The position numbers were made by a program, and so were the translations under genes. Positions 55,275 to 63,368 of a DNA stretch of 64,000 nt are shown here, one piece after another (the first letter of the stretch is position 1; each line of letters opens with the position of its first letter). Location: the NCBI RefSeq assembly GCF_025490915.1, contig NZ_JANQBA010000002.1, positions 62,001 through 126,000 on the forward strand. The letters run 5' to 3'. Under the pieces are notes generated by a model. It was not told the origin of the DNA, did no database searches, and worked only from the letters and a program-made list of their open reading frames with translations. The DNA comes from Lacticaseibacillus parakribbianus. GTDB taxonomy: Bacteria > Bacillota > Bacilli > Lactobacillales > Lactobacillaceae.

Positions 55275-56189
55275 TCAGCCTTTAACGGCACCAAGCATGA
55301 TCCCTTTAGTGAAGTAACGCTGGAACATTGGGTAGATGAACATGATCGGCAAGACGACGACGATCGAAACGGTCATGCGAATCGAGGTCGGGGTCTGCGC
55401 CGTGGCAACCGCCGCGACGGAGCTCAGGCCACCGCCCGAGTTCTTGACCATGGCGGCCAGCGAGCTGGCCTGGTTGATGTACTGGTACAGCAGGTACTGC
55501 AGCGAGTAGAGCTTCTGGTCGGTGATGTAAATCAGCGTGTCTTGGAAGGAATTCCACTGACCAACGGCGGAGAAGATCGCGACGGTCGCCAGGATCGGGG
55601 TGCAGCTTGGCAGGATAATCTGCCAGAACACCTGCCAGGTTGAGGCCCCATCCAGCTCGGCCGCCTCTTCAAGCGAACGCGGCAGGCTTTCGATGTAGGT
55701 CTTCACCAGGATGATGTTGAACGGCGCCACGATGCCAGGCAGCACGTAAACCCAAAAGGTGTTGGTCAAGGCCAGGTTCTTCATGGTGATGAACATTGGA
55801 ATCAGGCCGGCGTTGAAGTACATGGTGATGATGACGAAGCGGTACCAGAACTTGCGCTTCCACATTTTCTCACGGGTGAACATGAAGCCCATGAAGGCGG
55901 AGGCGAAGACCGTCAGCGCCGTGCCCAGCACGGTTCTGGCGACGGAGACCAACGCCGCGGTGCCCAGGCCGTCGAGCTTGAAGACCTGCACGTAGTTTTC
56001 GAACTGGATGTGCTTAGGCCACCAGTTGATCAGGCCGTTGGCCGACAGGTTGTTGGCCGAGATGCTGTTGATGATCAGGTAGTAGAACGGGTAGATGCAC
56101 AACAGCGTGAAGATGATGAAGAAGATCACGTTGAACACGCGGAACACGCGCTCGCCGCTCGTGACTTCGTTTTTTTCGATATTACTCAT
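55275..56189 (-). CDS. ABC sugar permease (YtcP/LplC type)
   Basis: 304 residues with six membrane helices and the coupling EAA motif E-E-A-A-E-L-D-G-A-S (~residue 173). MalG-type subfamily paired with LipO-like binding proteins. ATG 56189 with AAAGGAG upstream. No ATPase gene is present, so a shared MsmK/MalK-type ATPase elsewhere is presumably used. Confidence 0.92.
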   Translation of the reverse strand: MSNIEKNEVTSGERVFRVFNVIFFIIFTLLCIYPFYYLIINSISANNLSANGLINWWPKHIQFENYVQVFKLDGLGTAALVSVARTVLGTALTVFASAFMGFMFTREKMWKRKFWYRFVIITMYFNAGLIPMFITMKNLALTNTFWVYVLPGIVAPFNIILVKTYIESLPRSLEEAAELDGASTWQVFWQIILPSCTPILATVAIFSAVGQWNSFQDTLIYITDQKLYSLQYLLYQYINQASSLAAMVKNSGGGLSSVAAVATAQTPTSIRMTVSIVVVLPIMFIYPMFQRYFTKGIMLGAVKG

Positions 56190-56206
56190 GATGTGCTCCT
56201 TTCCGA

Positions 56207-57172
56207 CTAGATGATCGACTCGCCACGCGTCTTTTGCGAGACCTTATTCACAATGAACAGCAAGGCCACGGAGACCAGACTCTTGAGCATTGAGATCGCC
56301 GTCGCATACGACAGACTGTTTTGGCCCATCCCGACGTTGTAAACGTAGAGGTCGAGGACCTGGATGTGGGTCTGGTTGAACGCGTTTTGGAAGACGAAGT
56401 ACTGATCCATCCCGTTGTTCAGGAAGTTGGACACGGCCAGCATCAGCATGACGAAGTAGGTCGGCATCAAGGCAGGCACCGTGATGTAGCGAATCAGCTG
56501 CAGGCGGTTGGCACCATCGACACGCCCGGCCTCGTAAAGCTCCGGGTCAATGCCGGTGATCGCCGCCAGGTAGATGATCGAACCCCACCCTAGGCCTTTC
56601 CAGGTGCTCCACAAAAGCATCTTGAGCCAGACGTGGGAGTCGGAATCCAGGAACTTCAGCGGTTCCGTGATCAGGTGCAGGTTTTGCAGCAGGTCGTTGA
56701 CCATCCCACCCGAGGAGAACATCGCAAAGGCGATGGAGTAAACCAGCACCCAGGAGATGAAGTTTGGCAGCGTGGTCAGCGTCTGGATGATGTTCTTGAA
56801 GTGCTTGTTGCGGATTTCGTTCAGGCCGATGGCGAACAGCACCGGGAAGAACGAGGTGACGATGTTCAACAGGCTCATCGCAAACGTGTTCAACAGCACC
56901 TGGAAGATCTGGTGCATCTGCGTCTGGTTTTGAACCATCATCTTGAACCACTGCAGCCCCACAAACTCGCTTTGGGACAGTGGAATAGGTGGCTCATAGT
57001 CGAAAAAGGCGTATACCCAGCCGAAAAGTGGTAGGTATGAGAATAATACAACGAGAATCAGGAACGGGGCGAGCAGCAACCACATCTGCTTCCCGCGCTT
57101 AGCGGCGGCCTTTTGGTGCCGCTTTTGACGCTCCTTATCTGTGATCGGTTGATCCGCGGTGACGTTTTGCAT
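56207..57172 (-). CDS. ABC sugar permease (LplB/YteP type)
   Basis: 321 residues; basic cytosolic N-terminus (residues 1-28), six helices, and EAA motif Y-E-A-G-R-V-D-G-A (~residue 216). MalF-type partner of the next gene. ATG 57172 with GAGGGGG upstream. No clear promoter of its own in the 95 bp before it; see the promoter at 57.9 kb. Confidence 0.92.
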   Translation of the reverse strand: MQNVTADQPITDKERQKRHQKAAAKRGKQMWLLLAPFLILVVLFSYLPLFGWVYAFFDYEPPIPLSQSEFVGLQWFKMMVQNQTQMHQIFQVLLNTFAMSLLNIVTSFFPVLFAIGLNEIRNKHFKNIIQTLTTLPNFISWVLVYSIAFAMFSSGGMVNDLLQNLHLITEPLKFLDSDSHVWLKMLLWSTWKGLGWGSIIYLAAITGIDPELYEAGRVDGANRLQLIRYITVPALMPTYFVMLMLAVSNFLNNGMDQYFVFQNAFNQTHIQVLDLYVYNVGMGQNSLSYATAISMLKSLVSVALLFIVNKVSQKTRGESII

Positions 57173-57198
57173 GATGATCCCCCTCGAAATAAATAGAC

Positions 57199-57228
57199 TT
57201 GCCAGGTACGAAATTAGTAGGCTATGAT
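57199..57228 (+). promoter_or_regulatory. Promoter of the YesL-like gene
   Basis: TTGCCA, 18 bp, TATGAT, 40 bp before the TTG start. Confidence 0.6.
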
Positions 57229-57267
57229 GGACAGCGTTATCACAAATCTAGAAAACAGGTGATTGTT

Positions 57268-57879
57268 TTGAAGTTTAACCCGAACAGTTCGTTCTTCCGC
57301 TTCATGGGTACGTTGGCCAGCTTCGCCTTGCTCAACTGGGTGTTTCTGCTCACGTGCCTGCCGATCTTCACGATCGGGGCCGCCCTCACTGCCATGCACG
57401 CGACGCAGCAGCGCTACCTGCGAATCGAGGCGACACCGCTTACAAAAACGTACCTTCAAAACTTTAAGCGAAACTTCTTGCAGGCCACCGGCGCTTGGCT
57501 CATCGTGCTGGTGCTAGCCGCCGTGTTCGGCTTCAACATCGCCTTTTGGCGGGGCAATGCCAACCTGCTGGCGACGCCGGTGCTGGTCTTGATGGTGCTG
57601 GCCGCCGTGGTGCTGGTGCTGGTGGTCGAACTCGTCATGCCTTTGATCGGCCTGTTCCAAAACACCGTGCGGCAAACCTTCAAGAACGCCGTGCTGATGA
57701 TCATTCCCAATTTCTTTTGGGTCCTGCTTCTGATTGCGATCGACGGATGCGCGTTCGCCATCTTTTACCTGACTAATATTGGTCGCGCCATGTTCCTGAT
57801 TTTCGGCTTCGCCTTCTGGCAATACATCAAGGCCTTCGCGTACCGGCGGATCCTGGCCAAATACACCGACGAAATCTGA
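57268..57879 (+). CDS. DUF624 (YesL-like) membrane protein
   Basis: 203 residues, five or six membrane helices, family DUF624, whose members nearly always accompany LplB/YtcP-type sugar ABC transporters; function unknown. Start TTG 57268 (M-K-F-N-P-N-S-S-F-F-R-F) with AGGTGA five bases upstream. Unlike its neighbours it lies on the plus strand, inverted between GH3 and the permeases. Confidence 0.82.
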   Translation: MKFNPNSSFFRFMGTLASFALLNWVFLLTCLPIFTIGAALTAMHATQQRYLRIEATPLTKTYLQNFKRNFLQATGAWLIVLVLAAVFGFNIAFWRGNANLLATPVLVLMVLAAVVLVLVVELVMPLIGLFQNTVRQTFKNAVLMIIPNFFWVLLLIAIDGCAFAIFYLTNIGRAMFLIFGFAFWQYIKAFAYRRILAKYTDEI

Positions 57880-57887
57880 AAAAAAGC

Positions 57888-57948
57888 TGTAAGCGCTTCA
57901 ACATCAAGTATTATAAATCGCTTTCGTTGATTTGTAAATATAATTTAC
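57888..57948 (-). promoter_or_regulatory. Strong minus-strand promoter with cre-like and operator dyad
   Basis: Minus strand TTTACA (57933-57938), 17 bp, TATAAT (57910-57915). cre-like TGTAAGCGCTTCAA (57888-57901) lies at the predicted start site. The inverted repeat GTAAAT-ATA-ATTTAC (57934-57948), continuing as ACTAAC, covers the -35 and resembles the xylA element at 15 of 19 positions. It points away from GH3 toward the ABC genes, across the YesL-like gene. Confidence 0.7.
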
Positions 57949-57962
57949 TAACCAATTTGAAT

Positions 57963-60623
57963 TTAGGCCGTAACGCCAGTGTTCATGCGGACTAGTGTTA
58001 CCGGCACATCGGTGCTCAGCCGCAGCGTTTGGTCTAGCCCACCGGTCAAAGCCAGGCTTATTGGTTGCAACCAACCTGCACCCTCAAACACCGTTTCGGC
58101 CGTCTCGTTCCCCGAGGCGGCTTTTAGTTTGCCGCCCTGCTCGGCATACGCCCAAACGGTCACGGCACCGTCAAAGCGCAGGTGATCGTAGGTGACCGAA
58201 CCGCCGGCTTCAAGCGCCACGGCCTCGTAGTGATCGGCCTTGGTGGTCAAGGTGGCGCCGGTGCTTGCGTCAAAGGCCTTAGCCGCCAGCGGCTGGGCCA
58301 GGTCGTAAGGCGCAACGGCCTGCCCGAGGTGCGGCAAGCCCAGCACGGCGGCGTGGTCGAAGGCGTCAAAGCCGACGCTAAGCGTGTAGTCCCCGACCGG
58401 GAAAAGCGGCCGGCGGCGCTTGGCGTCGTACCAGGCGAAGTCCCTGAGGTCGGCAGCCAAGGTCAGCTGGGCCGTGGCGCCTGGTTCAAGCGTCAGCTTC
58501 TGGAAGGCCACCAGTTGACGGCGGTCGGCGCGGCCGGCCAGGTTGCTTGCGTTCAGGTAGGCCTGCACGGTGTCGGTCACCGCAAAGTCCTCGTGGTTGA
58601 CGACATCCACGCTGATGGTCAAGGCGGTGCCGGCGCGGTGAACCGCGGCCTCAAGCAGCCGCAGCTTACCGTAAGTCAGGCCGTAGCCGAACGGGTAAGA
58701 CACCTGGGCGGGGTCGGCATACTGGTAGGTCAGCCGGCGCTTTTCGATGTCGTACTCGCGCATGGACCCACCCTGCCAGGCGGCGTTGTACCAAGTCTGG
58801 GCGAGCTTGCCCGTCGGCGGCGTCACGCCGGTCAACACGTTGGCCAGGGCCGTGCCCAGCGACTGGCCGGCGTAACCCACCGTCAGCAAGGCGTCGCAGC
58901 GCAGCTTGGAGACGTCGAAGGGGTAGCCGGCGATCAGTACCGCCGCCGTCTTCACCCCGGCGTCATGCACCGCGTCGATCAAGGTCTCCTGGGCCTGGGG
59001 CAGCGCGATGTCCGGTCGGTCCTCGGTTTCCCGCGCGATCAGCAGCGGGTGGTTCCCCGCGGCGACCACGGCCTTGGTGTGGCCCGGCAAGGCCGCAAGC
59101 ACCCGGGTGAGGCCCGGGTCCACCACGGTGATCTGGCCGATGCGCCGGCCGCGCCCACCGGCCTGAAGCGAGTTGCGGTCGCTGGCGGCAAAATCATGCG
59201 CCACGGCGAACAGCTGCCCGTCTCCGTCCAGCACAAAGGCCTCGCGGATCACCCAGTCGTAGACCTCGGTGCCGTTGAGTTCAAGCTGACCGTCCTCGGT
59301 GAAGCGCAGGTAGCGGTGGCTGGCGCGGTCGCGCAAGAAGACCTGGCCTTGCTGCAGCCGCTCGATTTCGTAGGTCAACCCGCCAAGCCCCGGCTGGGCC
59401 GGCACGGCCAGATCAAGCGCCAGCGTCGCAAAGTCGTTGCTGTTGACCACGTCGAGGCGTGAGCCCAAGGCCTTTTGCATGCCCTGGGCCAAGGTCTCGG
59501 TGTTTTGCGGCAGGGTCGCGTACCAGTCCCGCACGAAGCGGTCGGCGGCAGGCCCGGTCAAAAGCACCCGGTCTTGGGTCGTCAGCGGCAGCGTCTTGTC
59601 GTGGTTTTCAAGCAAGACCGCGCCGCCGGCCGTGACCGCCTGCACCACCGCGTCGCTGGCGGCGGTGCCGATGGTCGCCTGGTCGTACTCGGCGAAGGGC
59701 TCGACGTCTTCGAGCTGCCCCAGCCGGGCGCGAACCTTCAGCGTGTTGGTGACGGCCCGGGTGATGTCTTGAACGCTGATCTGGCCCTCGGCCAAGGCGG
59801 CGAAAGCGGCGGCCTCGACCTTATCGGGCTCGTCGACGAAGCAGTCGATGCCCTTTTTCAAGGCGTCTGCCAGCGCGTCTTCGAAGCGGTCGTAGTAGTG
59901 GTAATCCTCGACGTTCAGGGTCAAGGCGCCGCCGTCGGTCACGATGCAGCCGTCCATCCCCCAGGCCCCCTTGACCGTCGCCAAAAGCTCCGGCGACTGC
60001 ATCATCGGTACCCCATTGACGCCGTTGTAGCCGGTCATCATCGACTGGGCGTGGTGGTCGCGAAAGGCGAACTTGAAGGGCCGCAGGTAGTACTCGTGCT
60101 TCATGTGCGGGGTCAGCGAGTTGGACTCGCTGCCGCGATTGGCCTCGGTGTTGTTGGCCATGAAGTGCTTCGGCGCCGCGGCGACCAGCAGGTAATCGCC
60201 GGTGCCTTGCATGCCGTCGATGTAGCCGCCGGCCACGCTGCCGGCCAGCCTCGGATCCTCGCCGTAAGCCTCTTCGTTGCGGCCCCAGCGCGGATCGCGC
60301 TCCATGTCGATGGTCGGGGCCCATGGCATCAGCCGTCCCGTTCGGCCGGTGATGTTGTACAGGGCCCGGGCCTCGGTGCCGACCACGTGGCCGGCCTTTT
60401 GGGCGAGCTCCGGATCCCAGGTCTGGGCCAGCGTCAGGGGAATCGGCAGGCTGGTCAGGTGGTAGTGCTCGCGATCGACGATGCCGTGAGCCGCCTCGCC
60501 GCCGATGTTAAAGGCCCCCAGGTGCAGCCGAGGGATCGGCTTTTGCTGCCGCGACAACAGGCCGATTTTCTCGGCCAAAGTCAGCTTGGCGACCAGCGCC
60601 GTGGCCTTGTCTCGTGCGTTCAT
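57963..60623 (-). CDS. GH3 beta-glycosidase
   Basis: 886 residues, cytosolic. Barrel domain with P-K-H-F-M-A-N-N-T-E and nucleophile Asp230 (C-I-V-T-D-G-G-A-L), alpha/beta sandwich split by an insertion (~414-505) that looks like a beta-trefoil/fascin-type module (F-L-R-D-R-A-S-H-R-Y-L-R-F), and a C-terminal fibronectin-III-like domain. GH3 members remove beta-glucose or beta-xylose. Overlaps GH43 by four bases (ATGA), so translation is coupled. Confidence 0.93.
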   Translation of the reverse strand: MNARDKATALVAKLTLAEKIGLLSRQQKPIPRLHLGAFNIGGEAAHGIVDREHYHLTSLPIPLTLAQTWDPELAQKAGHVVGTEARALYNITGRTGRLMPWAPTIDMERDPRWGRNEEAYGEDPRLAGSVAGGYIDGMQGTGDYLLVAAAPKHFMANNTEANRGSESNSLTPHMKHEYYLRPFKFAFRDHHAQSMMTGYNGVNGVPMMQSPELLATVKGAWGMDGCIVTDGGALTLNVEDYHYYDRFEDALADALKKGIDCFVDEPDKVEAAAFAALAEGQISVQDITRAVTNTLKVRARLGQLEDVEPFAEYDQATIGTAASDAVVQAVTAGGAVLLENHDKTLPLTTQDRVLLTGPAADRFVRDWYATLPQNTETLAQGMQKALGSRLDVVNSNDFATLALDLAVPAQPGLGGLTYEIERLQQGQVFLRDRASHRYLRFTEDGQLELNGTEVYDWVIREAFVLDGDGQLFAVAHDFAASDRNSLQAGGRGRRIGQITVVDPGLTRVLAALPGHTKAVVAAGNHPLLIARETEDRPDIALPQAQETLIDAVHDAGVKTAAVLIAGYPFDVSKLRCDALLTVGYAGQSLGTALANVLTGVTPPTGKLAQTWYNAAWQGGSMREYDIEKRRLTYQYADPAQVSYPFGYGLTYGKLRLLEAAVHRAGTALTISVDVVNHEDFAVTDTVQAYLNASNLAGRADRRQLVAFQKLTLEPGATAQLTLAADLRDFAWYDAKRRRPLFPVGDYTLSVGFDAFDHAAVLGLPHLGQAVAPYDLAQPLAAKAFDASTGATLTTKADHYEAVALEAGGSVTYDHLRFDGAVTVWAYAEQGGKLKAASGNETAETVFEGAGWLQPISLALTGGLDQTLRLSTDVPVTLVRMNTGVTA

Positions 60624-62140
60624 TGCGCGTCATCCTCCTTAGGAAACGTCAGCGAAAAGTCCGTGAAGGTGATCCAATCGGCATCCGGGGCGTCGGTTTG
60701 CTCGGTGAACAAGCCGAGCATCACGCCGGTGAAGTTACCGGCCAGCTCGGACGACAGGTACTGGGCCTGGGCCTCGCCGAGGTCGTAGCGCTTGCCTTGG
60801 GCCTCCGCGAAGAAGTGGTAAGTGTAGTTGGTGGTTTCAAGGCTCAGGGTCACCGGACCGGCCGGTAACAGCTGCACGTGATCCAGCGTCGTGGCCGGGC
60901 CGACGCGCAGGCGCCGGGCGACTTTCACTTGGTCCCCCACCCGCTCGACGATCGCGTCGTAGTGCTGAGATTCGGTCATGTAGGCCGTCAGCCCCGCGGC
61001 GTTGGCCGGGACGTCCACGGTCACTTGCACCGTCGAGAAAAAGGCGCGTTGGCGCATGAACAAGGCGGTCGGGCTGACCTGCGTCTCCTCAAGCAAGGCC
61101 TGGTTGGGCCGCATCGCCAGTACGGTCTGGTCGAAGCAGTAACGGTCGTTGTCCGGCTCGCGCAGGGTCACCCATTCGCGGCCGATGGTCGTGTTGTGGA
61201 AACTCAGCGGCACCAGCGGTGAGTGCTGCTGCACGTTTTCCAAGCCAGGGGCCGTCATCGTCGCCCGGGTAGTGCCGTGGTCGCCGGCGGTGAACCAGCC
61301 GTCTTGGTCGAAGGTGACCGGCGTCAGGTAGGTCTCGCGGCCCATCGTGTGCTGCTGAATCCAGCGGTCCAGCTGCCGAAACGCCAGGTGGATCAGGAAC
61401 CAGTGGCCGTGGCCGTCGTCGACCAAGTCGGCGTGACCGGTACCTTGAATCTGGTAGCCGCCGAGGTTGCGGTTGGTCAACACCGGATTGTGGGCGTAGT
61501 TAACGAATGGGCCGAACGGCGCGTCGCCGCGAGCGTAGACCATCATGTGGCCGTACTCGGTGCCGCCTTCGCTGGCCAGCAGGTAGTAGCGCCCATCAGC
61601 CTTGTACAGGTGCGGCCCTTCCAGGTAGCGGCCGCCGGCGCCGGTCCAGATCACCTTGGACGGCGTGAGCTTCTTGCCGGTTGCGATGTCGATTTCGCAC
61701 TGGGTGATGCCGTGGTTGCCGGCGTCGTCGTCGCCGTTGCTCATGAAGTAGGTCTTGTCGCCTTCAAAGTACAGGGACGGGTCGATACCGCCTTGCTCGA
61801 CTGGAATCGGGTCGGACCACTCGCCGTGAATATCGTCGGTGTAGACGTAGAAGTTGCCGTTGTGATCGACGTTGGTGGTGACCATGTAAAAGCGCCCGTC
61901 GTGGTAGCGCAAAGTCGGGGCGTAGATGCCGCCGCTGGTGTTGGAGCCGCCAAGCGGCAGCTGGCTCGGCCGCGTCAGGACGTGGCCAATCTGCGTCCAG
62001 TTCACCAGGTCGTGGCTTTCAAACAGTGGCACCCCGGGAAAGTAGTTGAACGAGCTGTTCACCAGGTAGTAGGTGTCGCCGACGCGAATGGCACTCGGAT
62101 CCGGGTAAAAGCCCGGCACAACAGGATTTTGATATGTCAT
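60620..62140 (-). CDS. GH43 beta-xylosidase
   Basis: 506 residues: five-bladed propeller with the base Asp in G-F-Y-P-D-P-S, pKa-tuning Asp in G-I-D-P-S-L-Y and acid Glu in L-E-G-P-H-L-Y, followed by a concanavalin-like C-terminal domain of the beta-xylosidase type. Releases xylose (or arabinose) from short oligosaccharides; cytosolic. Of two adjacent ATGs the second (62140) is better spaced from AGGAGG. Confidence 0.94.
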   Translation of the reverse strand: MTYQNPVVPGFYPDPSAIRVGDTYYLVNSSFNYFPGVPLFESHDLVNWTQIGHVLTRPSQLPLGGSNTSGGIYAPTLRYHDGRFYMVTTNVDHNGNFYVYTDDIHGEWSDPIPVEQGGIDPSLYFEGDKTYFMSNGDDDAGNHGITQCEIDIATGKKLTPSKVIWTGAGGRYLEGPHLYKADGRYYLLASEGGTEYGHMMVYARGDAPFGPFVNYAHNPVLTNRNLGGYQIQGTGHADLVDDGHGHWFLIHLAFRQLDRWIQQHTMGRETYLTPVTFDQDGWFTAGDHGTTRATMTAPGLENVQQHSPLVPLSFHNTTIGREWVTLREPDNDRYCFDQTVLAMRPNQALLEETQVSPTALFMRQRAFFSTVQVTVDVPANAAGLTAYMTESQHYDAIVERVGDQVKVARRLRVGPATTLDHVQLLPAGPVTLSLETTNYTYHFFAEAQGKRYDLGEAQAQYLSSELAGNFTGVMLGLFTEQTDAPDADWITFTDFSLTFPKEDDAQ

Positions 62141-62159
62141 CATGGCCTCCTAAAGGTTC

Positions 62160-62178
62160 GTTCGTATAGCTTACGAAC
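62160..62178 (-). promoter_or_regulatory. Inverted repeat in the GH43 leader
   Basis: GTTCGTA-TAGCT-TACGAAC, perfect 7-bp arms, between the promoter and the ribosome binding site. Operator or leader hairpin. Confidence 0.6.
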
Positions 62179-62191
62179 AAGATTCAGGTTC

Positions 62192-62221
62192 ATCATAACG
62201 TATTTTGCGGCGAACGCAAGC
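62192..62221 (-). promoter_or_regulatory. Promoter of GH43-GH3
   Basis: Minus strand TTGCGT (62214-62219), 16 bp, TATGAT (62192-62197). The -35 region GCTTGCGTTCGCCG is identical over 14 bases to that of xylB. Confidence 0.65.
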
Positions 62222-62244
62222 GCATTCATTTTGGGGCGGCGACA

Positions 62245-62277
62245 CAAAAAACGCGCCCCTTATTGAAGGAACGCGCG
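62245..62277 (-). terminator. Terminator of the AraC-family gene
   Basis: Minus strand CGCGC..CCTT / AAGG..GCGCG with CAAT loop, then TTTTTT. Confidence 0.75.
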
Positions 62278-62355
62278 AAAAATATTGTGGCAACCGGCCG
62301 CCACCGTGCCCGACCCGCACCGGCCGCCACCGGCTTGCGCCAGACATCGCGCGGC

Positions 62356-63240
62356 TCACCCCTTGTGCTGCGTCGCGGCGCGGTAGGCGCGAGGCGTCTG
62401 GTGGCAGCGGCGCAAGAAGAGCTTGTTGAAGTAAGAGATGTTGTTGAAGCCGACCTGCCCGGCGATTTCCCCCACCGCAAGCGACGTGTCGCGCAGCCGG
62501 GCCTGGGCCTGCTCGATGCGCTGGTCGTTGAGGTAATCCGTCACCGTCGCCTTGGTCGCAGCCTTGAAAATTCGGCACAGGTGGCTCTTGCTCAGGCTGA
62601 ATTCGTCGGCCAGCCCCGCCAGCGTCAAGGGCTCCGCGTAATGGGTGCGAATGGTCGCCATCACGGCCTTGGCCAAGTCGACATGGGCGCTTGGCACCGA
62701 AGCGGCCGGGGTCACGCCCAGCCGCGCCGCCCACAGCGCCGCCCAGACCAAGTAGAGCTGGGCTTTCACCGCCAGCTCAAAGCCCGGCTGCTCCGCCGTG
62801 CCGCTGACGCGAATCGCATCGAGGGCCCGGCGCAGCGCCCGGTAAGCGGCATCGGCCGGGGCGAATCGCACCGGCAGCGTCACCCGCCGCTGCAGCACCG
62901 GATCCAAGTAGCGCTGCTGTACCGCGTCGGGGGCCGCCGAGCGGATGAACACCGGGTCAAAGACGATCGCGTAAAAACCAAAGGGGGTGCCGACCGGGGC
63001 GGTGATCGCATGGAGCTGATCGGGCAAGAGCAGCGCGATGTCACCCAGGCCAAGCGCCACCGTCTGGCCGTCGACGTGCAGCGCCGCTTCCCCTTCCATC
63101 ACCACCAGCAGCTCGCACTCCGGGTGCCAGTGGGCCGGCACCCGCTCGCTGCGCAGCGCATCGGTGGTGAATTCATGCACCCGCAGCGGGAACAGCGCGG
63201 TACCGTGGGGTTCTTGTTCGCGTAAGGTCAGATTGGGCAT
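62356..63240 (-). CDS. AraC-family regulator
   Basis: 294 residues: N-terminal cupin sensing domain (H-W-H-P-E-C-E-L-L-V-V, L-G-D-I-A-L-L-L-P) and a C-terminal double helix-turn-helix (~residues 190-288: S-K-S-H-L-C-R-I-F-K and V-G-F-N-N-I-S-Y-F-N-K-L-F). ATG 63240 with GAGGAGG upstream. Lies between GH43-GH3 and a divergent GH31 gene and probably activates one or both in response to an imported sugar. Confidence 0.92.
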   Translation of the reverse strand: MPNLTLREQEPHGTALFPLRVHEFTTDALRSERVPAHWHPECELLVVMEGEAALHVDGQTVALGLGDIALLLPDQLHAITAPVGTPFGFYAIVFDPVFIRSAAPDAVQQRYLDPVLQRRVTLPVRFAPADAAYRALRRALDAIRVSGTAEQPGFELAVKAQLYLVWAALWAARLGVTPAASVPSAHVDLAKAVMATIRTHYAEPLTLAGLADEFSLSKSHLCRIFKAATKATVTDYLNDQRIEQAQARLRDTSLAVGEIAGQVGFNNISYFNKLFLRRCHQTPRAYRAATQHKG

Positions 63241-63267
63241 GGCGGCCTCCTCGTCAATATCGTGTTA

Positions 63268-63342
63268 GAAGTGGTCAATTTCATTCAAGTCTCTCGCCAC
63301 TTCATGCCTTATATTAGCACTATAAGTGATTTCGCGAAATCA
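63268..63342. promoter_or_regulatory. araC/GH31 divergent control region
   Basis: Perfect palindrome TGATTTCGCGAAATCA at 63327-63342, directly after a -10-like TATAAG (63321-63326). A second inverted repeat GAAGTGG..CCACTTC spans 63268-63303. The proteins that bind are unknown. Confidence 0.55.
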
Positions 63343-63368
63343 TCAACGTGTTAATACGGAGGCAAATC

